19,854 nucleotides of DNA from assembly GCA_036555065.1 (NCBI GenBank), contig DATBLZ010000181.1:1-19854 (forward strand). Direction: 5' to 3'. Shown piece after piece: positions 15,472 to 19,854 of this stretch. Made by a program: the position numbers and the translations under genes. The DNA comes from DATBLZ01 sp036555065. Lineage in GTDB: Bacteria; Pseudomonadota; Gammaproteobacteria; Steroidobacterales; Rariloculaceae. The notes beneath the pieces are model-generated. The model did not search any database, was not told the origin of the DNA, and saw nothing but the letters and a program-made list of their open reading frames with translations. The first letter of the stretch is position 1. Each line of letters begins with the position of its first letter.

Positions 15472-18400
15472 ATGGAAATGTCCCGCCTGGGCCGCACGGC
15501 CGCGCTTTTGTTGTCCACGGCACTCGGTTTCGCCACACAAGGTCCGGTCTTCGCTCAGGATCCGGATCAAGCAGCCGACGAGGAAATCACCGTCACCGGC
15601 ACGCGCATCGCCCGGCGCGACTATTCGGCGCAAACTCCGATCGTGACGGTCGACTCGGACGCCTTCACTGATCGATCGAACGTCGCCATCGAGGCCACGC
15701 TGAATCAGTTGCCGCAGTTCAACGTCGAGGGATCGCAGTCGATGCTGAGCTCGGCGCAGACGCCGTTTCCCGCGGCGACGGTGGCACCGGGCGCGGCGAC
15801 CCTCAACCTGCGCGGCCTCGGTCCGAACCGCAGCCTCGTGCTCGTCGACGGGAGACGTGTGCAGCCCGTCAACGGCGCGCTCGTCGTCGACGTCAACACG
15901 ATTCCTTCCGCCGCCATCGCGAGAGTCGAAGTCATCACCGGTGGCGCCGCAATGGTCTACGGTGCCGACGCGATCGCCGGCGTCGTCAATTTCATTCTCA
16001 AGAGAGACTACGAAGGCATGGATTTCCGCGCGCGGTACGGCGTGACCGAGGAGGGCGATGGCGAGGAGATTTCACTGAACGCACTCTTCGGCGCCAATTT
16101 CTCCGACGGCCGCGGCAACGTCACGTTCGGAGCTGATTACTACCGCCGAGAAACCATCCTTAGCGCGGACCGCGACTGGATCGTTGCGGGTTGGAAGGAC
16201 CCGGGCACGATGGCCGCCGGGCTTGGCGGCTCGGCACTGTCGCAGTACGTGCTTCCGGGTGCGATTCCGACCCCCGCGGGCCCGCTCTGCTCTTTACCTT
16301 CCCAAAATTACCCGACAGCCGGCTTCCTACCGTGCGGGGCGGCCAGCTACTACATCGACCAGAACGGCAATCTCTTCGATGTCGCGGCGCCGAACGATCC
16401 CACCAATCCGTATACAGGACCGGTCGGCGGCAATTCGGGCTTCAAGATCAATCCGGACGGCTCGCTCGGCTTTATCGACACCGAAGGCCGCTTGCAGTTG
16501 CCCATGGATCGCTACGCTGTCTTCGGCACGGGTCGTTACGATCTCACGGATAACGTCGAAGCGTTCACCGACGTGCGGTTTTCGGAAACGTACTTGGAGG
16601 CTCCGGGGTTCACGTCGGGTGTCTTCAATGTCTGGTCACCGACGGTTCCCTACAACCCGCTCTACGACGATCCGAATTCCCCGACTTTTGGTCTGGCGCC
16701 TCTGGGAGTCGCGCAACACCCGGTTCCCGCCGCGCTTGCGACGATTCTGAATTCGCGCCCGACTGATCCGGCTGCGCCCTGGACGTACGCCGGAGGCCTC
16801 GACTATCTGCCTAATTTCACGACCGAGACGACGAGCAACGTTTACCAGGTCATCGGTGGCTTGAGGGGCGACGCGACGGTCGGCTCGCGCGATTGGGATT
16901 GGGAAGTTTACGTTTCGCACGGCAAGACCACGGTCAACGCTCGACAGCCGGAAGGATTCCCGTACTTGCCGAGAATTCAGAACCTCTTCAATGCCGACCA
17001 GTACGGCACGAACTTCGACCTATCGTCGCTGCCGAATTTCTTCCCGCTCTCGGTGACGGGCCATTGCACGTCGGGTCTGCCGATCTTCAATCCGGACGGC
17101 AGCGTCGACCCGACGCTGTCGGTCTCGCAGGACTGCGCCGATTACGTGGTCCTCCGCATGAACAACATCACGAGTTTGACCCAGGAAATCGCCGAAGCCA
17201 CCGTATCGGGCCCGTTCGCGGAACTCTGGGCCGGGGAGTGGCTGTTCGCGGCGGGCGTCGATTATCGGCAGGAGGACTTCGCATTCGACCCCGATTCTGG
17301 ATTCAACGCGAACCAAGACTACCCGAACGTGATTCAGAACATCATCCTGCCCGTGAGCGTCTCCGGCACCACGGACGTCTCGGAGATCTATCTCGAGTTG
17401 GCTATTCCGTTGCTCAGCGACAAGAAGTTCGTCCAGTCGTTCGAGATTGATCCGGGCTATCGCCGTTCTGACTACAACACGGTCGGGGTCATTGATACGC
17501 AAAAGCTCCTTTTCGACTGGACCGTGAACGATCGACTCCGCTTCCGCGGCGGCAGGCAGGTCGCCAACCGCGCGCCGAACGTGGCGGAGCTCTTTACGCC
17601 GAGGGGCGGAAGCCAGCTCGACTTTAACGCGCAAGATGCTTGCGGCTATTGGCCGCTCGGTACACAGTCGTGGGGCAACCGTCCGGAGAATCCGAACCGC
17701 CTTAACCTGCAGACGCTCTGCCAGGAGCTCATGGTGCGGGACGGCGCACCGCCCACGTTCTACGTGCCCGGGACGCCGAGCGCCAATAACTACGCGTTCA
17801 ACGTTTTCGGCGGGACCGGAAACTTCCCGTTCTCGATCGCCGTCACGGGCGGCAACCCCAATCTTGACTCGGAAGAGGCCGACACGTTCACCTTCGGCAT
17901 GGTACTTGGCTTCGATCGAGTGACACTTGCGGTCGATTGGTACGACATCGAGCTCGAGAGGGCGATCGCCGTGCCGGGCTTCGCGTCGATCTACCAGCAG
18001 TGCATGGATCCACAGTACAACCCGCTCATTGCATCAGCGCCGGGAACGTATACGGGTCCGCAGCTCACGGCGGGCAATCCGCAGTGCGCCCTCATCAACC
18101 GTGAATGGGTTGTGCCTAACGGCATGTACGGCGCCGCGCGCACAATCGACGGTATCTTCGTAAACCAGGGCGGCGTCAACTCGGCCGGCACGGATGTCCA
18201 GTTGGATTGGGGCTTCGATGTCGCGGACGGAGCGCTGAACCTGAGCGTGGTCGCGAGCTTCCTCGACGAGTACTCGGAAGCGCCGTTTGCGGGGGCCGCC
18301 TTCGTCGACTACACCGGCACGACGTATAATTCCTCATTCGACTACCGGACGTTTACGACGATCCGTTACGACGCGCCGTCTTGGACCCTCGGCCTGCGGT

Positions 18401-18657
18401 GGCAAAAGTGGCCGGGGTTGGATCCGCAACCGGGCGCCACGGCTTCACTGCCCGTCGAGTCGACCGACCAGCTCGACCTCTTTTCGAGATGGTCGTTCGG
18501 GGAGCGGTATGAGCTCAGCGCAGGTATCGACAATCTGACGAACCAAGATCCTCCCGTCGTCGGGGCTACCGTGGGCAACAACGCCCTTGGCTCGACCAGC
18601 GAGGACTACGACACGTTCGGCCGCCGGGTCTTTGTGGGATTCTCGGTAGCCCTCTGA
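15472..18657 (+). CDS. TonB-dependent outer membrane receptor
   Basis: 1061 residues, with GGGGAGAG just upstream of ATG 15472. A signal peptide ends near FAQ (residue 29). A TonB-box-like segment EEITVTGTRI (37-46) leads into a plug domain (to about 175) with the standard motifs SNVAIEATLNQLPQF, LNLRGLGPNRSLVLVDGRRV and ARVEVITGGAAMVYGADAIA then GVVNFILKRDYEG. A beta-barrel with unusually long loops follows, and late-barrel motifs include GRQVANRAPNVAELFTPRGG, GGNPNLDSEEADTFTFGMVL and SAGIDNLTNQDPP. It should import a large or scarce substrate through the outer membrane using TonB energy. Eight cysteines fall in four consecutive pairs in the barrel region. The final residue is Leu (VGFSVAL) rather than the usual Phe/Trp. 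The protein resembles receptors for organic nutrients in oligotrophic proteobacteria more than siderophore receptors, but the substrate cannot be read. Confidence 0.95.
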   Translation: MEMSRLGRTAALLLSTALGFATQGPVFAQDPDQAADEEITVTGTRIARRDYSAQTPIVTVDSDAFTDRSNVAIEATLNQLPQFNVEGSQSMLSSAQTPFPAATVAPGAATLNLRGLGPNRSLVLVDGRRVQPVNGALVVDVNTIPSAAIARVEVITGGAAMVYGADAIAGVVNFILKRDYEGMDFRARYGVTEEGDGEEISLNALFGANFSDGRGNVTFGADYYRRETILSADRDWIVAGWKDPGTMAAGLGGSALSQYVLPGAIPTPAGPLCSLPSQNYPTAGFLPCGAASYYIDQNGNLFDVAAPNDPTNPYTGPVGGNSGFKINPDGSLGFIDTEGRLQLPMDRYAVFGTGRYDLTDNVEAFTDVRFSETYLEAPGFTSGVFNVWSPTVPYNPLYDDPNSPTFGLAPLGVAQHPVPAALATILNSRPTDPAAPWTYAGGLDYLPNFTTETTSNVYQVIGGLRGDATVGSRDWDWEVYVSHGKTTVNARQPEGFPYLPRIQNLFNADQYGTNFDLSSLPNFFPLSVTGHCTSGLPIFNPDGSVDPTLSVSQDCADYVVLRMNNITSLTQEIAEATVSGPFAELWAGEWLFAAGVDYRQEDFAFDPDSGFNANQDYPNVIQNIILPVSVSGTTDVSEIYLELAIPLLSDKKFVQSFEIDPGYRRSDYNTVGVIDTQKLLFDWTVNDRLRFRGGRQVANRAPNVAELFTPRGGSQLDFNAQDACGYWPLGTQSWGNRPENPNRLNLQTLCQELMVRDGAPPTFYVPGTPSANNYAFNVFGGTGNFPFSIAVTGGNPNLDSEEADTFTFGMVLGFDRVTLAVDWYDIELERAIAVPGFASIYQQCMDPQYNPLIASAPGTYTGPQLTAGNPQCALINREWVVPNGMYGAARTIDGIFVNQGGVNSAGTDVQLDWGFDVADGALNLSVVASFLDEYSEAPFAGAAFVDYTGTTYNSSFDYRTFTTIRYDAPSWTLGLRWQKWPGLDPQPGATASLPVESTDQLDLFSRWSFGERYELSAGIDNLTNQDPPVVGATVGNNALGSTSEDYDTFGRRVFVGFSVAL

Positions 18658-18671
18658 CACGTCTGATCCGC

Positions 18672-18700
18672 CTGCTGTCGCCTGTCTCGGGCGACAGCAG
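18672..18700. terminator. Shared hairpin between convergent receptor and oxidase genes
   Basis: A perfect 11-bp stem, CTGCTGTCGCC (18672-18682) and GGCGACAGCAG (18690-18700), encloses a 7-nt loop. It lies in the 54-bp gap between two convergent stop codons and can fold on either strand. There is no T-run on either side, so it may act with Rho or as an mRNA end stabiliser. Confidence 0.65.
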
Positions 18701-18711
18701 CGTCGCGCCCG

Positions 18712-19854
18712 TTATGCCGTCGGGACGATGTTGGCGTTCAGACGAAACAGGTTCGTCGGATCGTACTTGTTCTTGAGCGCGACGAGCCGCGGATAGTTGC
18801 CGAGGTAATTCTCGTCGACCTGCTGCTGCGTCTCGTCGATGATGTCGTTCGTGTAGAAGCCCTGGATGTGCGGCTCGATCGACGCCCAATACTTGCGGAG
18901 CCAGCTGATGTGCTCGCTCGGATCGCTGCCCATGGCCCACTCGACGGCGAGCAGCGGCGTCAGCGTGATATCGCGATGCGGGAACGCCGTCGCGTCGGGC
19001 GCTACCTCGTTGATCGCGCCGCCGCAGTGGTAGAGAACGAACACGTGTCTTCGACCCGGGTGCTCCTCGAAACCGTTCACGATCGCGTCGATGAAAGCGG
19101 GCGTGAGCTCGGCCGAGAAGCCCGACTTCGTATACGAGCCGAGCGCGCGCGGGTCGTCGACGTCGCCTGACTTTTGCAGCGCCACGTAATCGATGGTGCG
19201 CACCTCGTCGGATATCGGCGTGCCGGCGCTACGGATCGTGTCGAGAACCCGGTCGGCCGCGCTTTTCGGGCCGCTATAGCATAGGTGGAACCCGAAGTAG
19301 CCGCTGCCCGCCGCGTTGTAGACCGCGGCATTCAAAAAGAGCTCGTTGGGCGCCGTCGCCTGGTACTCCGAGTAGAACTCGAATAGTCGCCGCGCTTGGC
19401 TCAGCGGGAAGAGAATATTGCCGCCGATGACCTCGCGGTCCATCGGATAGAGCTCGAACTCGAACCCCGTCACGACGCCGAAGTTGCCACCGCCGCCGCG
19501 CAGCCCCCAATAGAGCTCCGGGTTCTCGGCGGGGCTCGCGCGGCGGAGCTCGCCGTCCGCAGTCACGACCTCGACGCTGCGGACGTTGTCGAGCGACAAG
19601 CCCCAACGTCGCGCCACTCGGCCGAAGCCGCCGCCGAGCGTGAGCCCGGCGACACCCGTGTGCGATACCGTGCCGGCCGGCGTCACGAGGCCGAAAGCCA
19701 TCGTCTCGTGATCCATGTCGCCCAAGAGGCTGCCGCCCGATACGTAGGCGCGGCGCGCGTGCGGGTCGACACGGACGCCGCGCATGAGGCTCAAGTCGAT
19801 CATCATGCCGCCGTCGCACGTCGATTTGCCCGAATGGCTGTGCCCGCCGCACTT
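18712..19854 (-). CDS. FAD-linked oxidase, FAD_binding_4/BBE (berberine-bridge-like) family (5' partial)
   Basis: The frame is open to the window end, so the true start lies beyond 19854; 380 codons are visible. The edge reads KCGGHSHSGKSTCDGGMMID, the family's FAD pyrophosphate loop; its GGH histidine is the usual 8-alpha-histidyl FAD attachment site. Next are TGVAGLTLGGGFGRVARRWG then LSLDNVRSVEVVTADGE, and YWGLRGGGGNFGVVTGFEFE, completing the FAD domain. The C-terminal berberine-bridge segment is present: NYPRLVALKNKYDPTNLFRL then NANIVP. The second attachment cysteine of bicovalent members would sit in the GVAGLTLGGG segment but is absent, so FAD is probably bound through one bond. These enzymes oxidise alcohols, sugars or phenolics, with oxygen or another acceptor. 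The N-terminus is missing, so cellular location is unknown. It converges on the TonB receptor gene. Confidence 0.9.
   Translation of the reverse strand, partial: KCGGHSHSGKSTCDGGMMIDLSLMRGVRVDPHARRAYVSGGSLLGDMDHETMAFGLVTPAGTVSHTGVAGLTLGGGFGRVARRWGLSLDNVRSVEVVTADGELRRASPAENPELYWGLRGGGGNFGVVTGFEFELYPMDREVIGGNILFPLSQARRLFEFYSEYQATAPNELFLNAAVYNAAGSGYFGFHLCYSGPKSAADRVLDTIRSAGTPISDEVRTIDYVALQKSGDVDDPRALGSYTKSGFSAELTPAFIDAIVNGFEEHPGRRHVFVLYHCGGAINEVAPDATAFPHRDITLTPLLAVEWAMGSDPSEHISWLRKYWASIEPHIQGFYTNDIIDETQQQVDENYLGNYPRLVALKNKYDPTNLFRLNANIVPTA

Noticed and set aside
15339..15536. N-terminal extension of the aminotransferase by 66 codons
   Set aside because: It crosses the receptor gene's start and upstream region, and family members begin at the later methionine.

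Overview
The window is compact, GC-rich bacterial DNA with 15 protein-coding genes, the first and last cut by the window edges. TonB-dependent import, periplasmic lipoproteins, PQQ enzymology and REP-type palindromes beginning GTGGGAGCGGCTTCAGCCGC suggest a gammaproteobacterium near the Xanthomonadales/Steroidobacterales. That placement is inference; no rRNA or other phylogenetic marker is present. I see no tRNA, rRNA, CRISPR array, transposase or phage gene. Several genes start with GTG or TTG.

Layout. Positions 1-162 hold the PDZ-domain end of an HtrA/Do-like protease, followed by a clear intrinsic terminator. A MATE exporter (257-1606, minus) faces it. Divergent from the exporter are a membrane-anchored parvulin-like protein (1719-2561) and a translationally coupled HupE/UreJ-family membrane protein (2558-3592). 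The latter has a complete REP inverted pair inside its reading frame. A small exported protein of unknown function (3596-4111, minus) starts almost back to back with a MetE-C-domain methyltransferase-like protein (4116-5147).

The central block (5203-13135) is the most distinctive part. It encodes an exported arylsulfotransferase-family protein, an exported type I sulfatase overlapping it by 4 bp, and a cytoplasmic FAD-dependent dehydrogenase/reductase 12 bp further on. A PQQ-dependent dehydrogenase lipoprotein follows, preceded by two strong palindromes. Last comes a single-pass membrane protein with an N-terminal domain that may bind DNA. I read this as a possible pathway for sulfated organic compounds: sulfate transfer or hydrolysis and alcohol oxidation in the periplasm, then redox chemistry in the cytoplasm.

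The right part has a minus-strand pair, an alanine/serine-glyoxylate aminotransferase (14166-15338) followed by a CtlX-like amidinotransferase-fold hydrolase (13148-14122). Next is a large TonB-dependent receptor (15472-18657) with four cysteine pairs. It converges, through a strong hairpin, on a BBE-type FAD-linked oxidase (18712 to the window end, minus).

REP elements lie at 234-257, 3237-3291 (inverted pair), 5159-5182 and 14141-14162. They abut, interrupt or separate genes.
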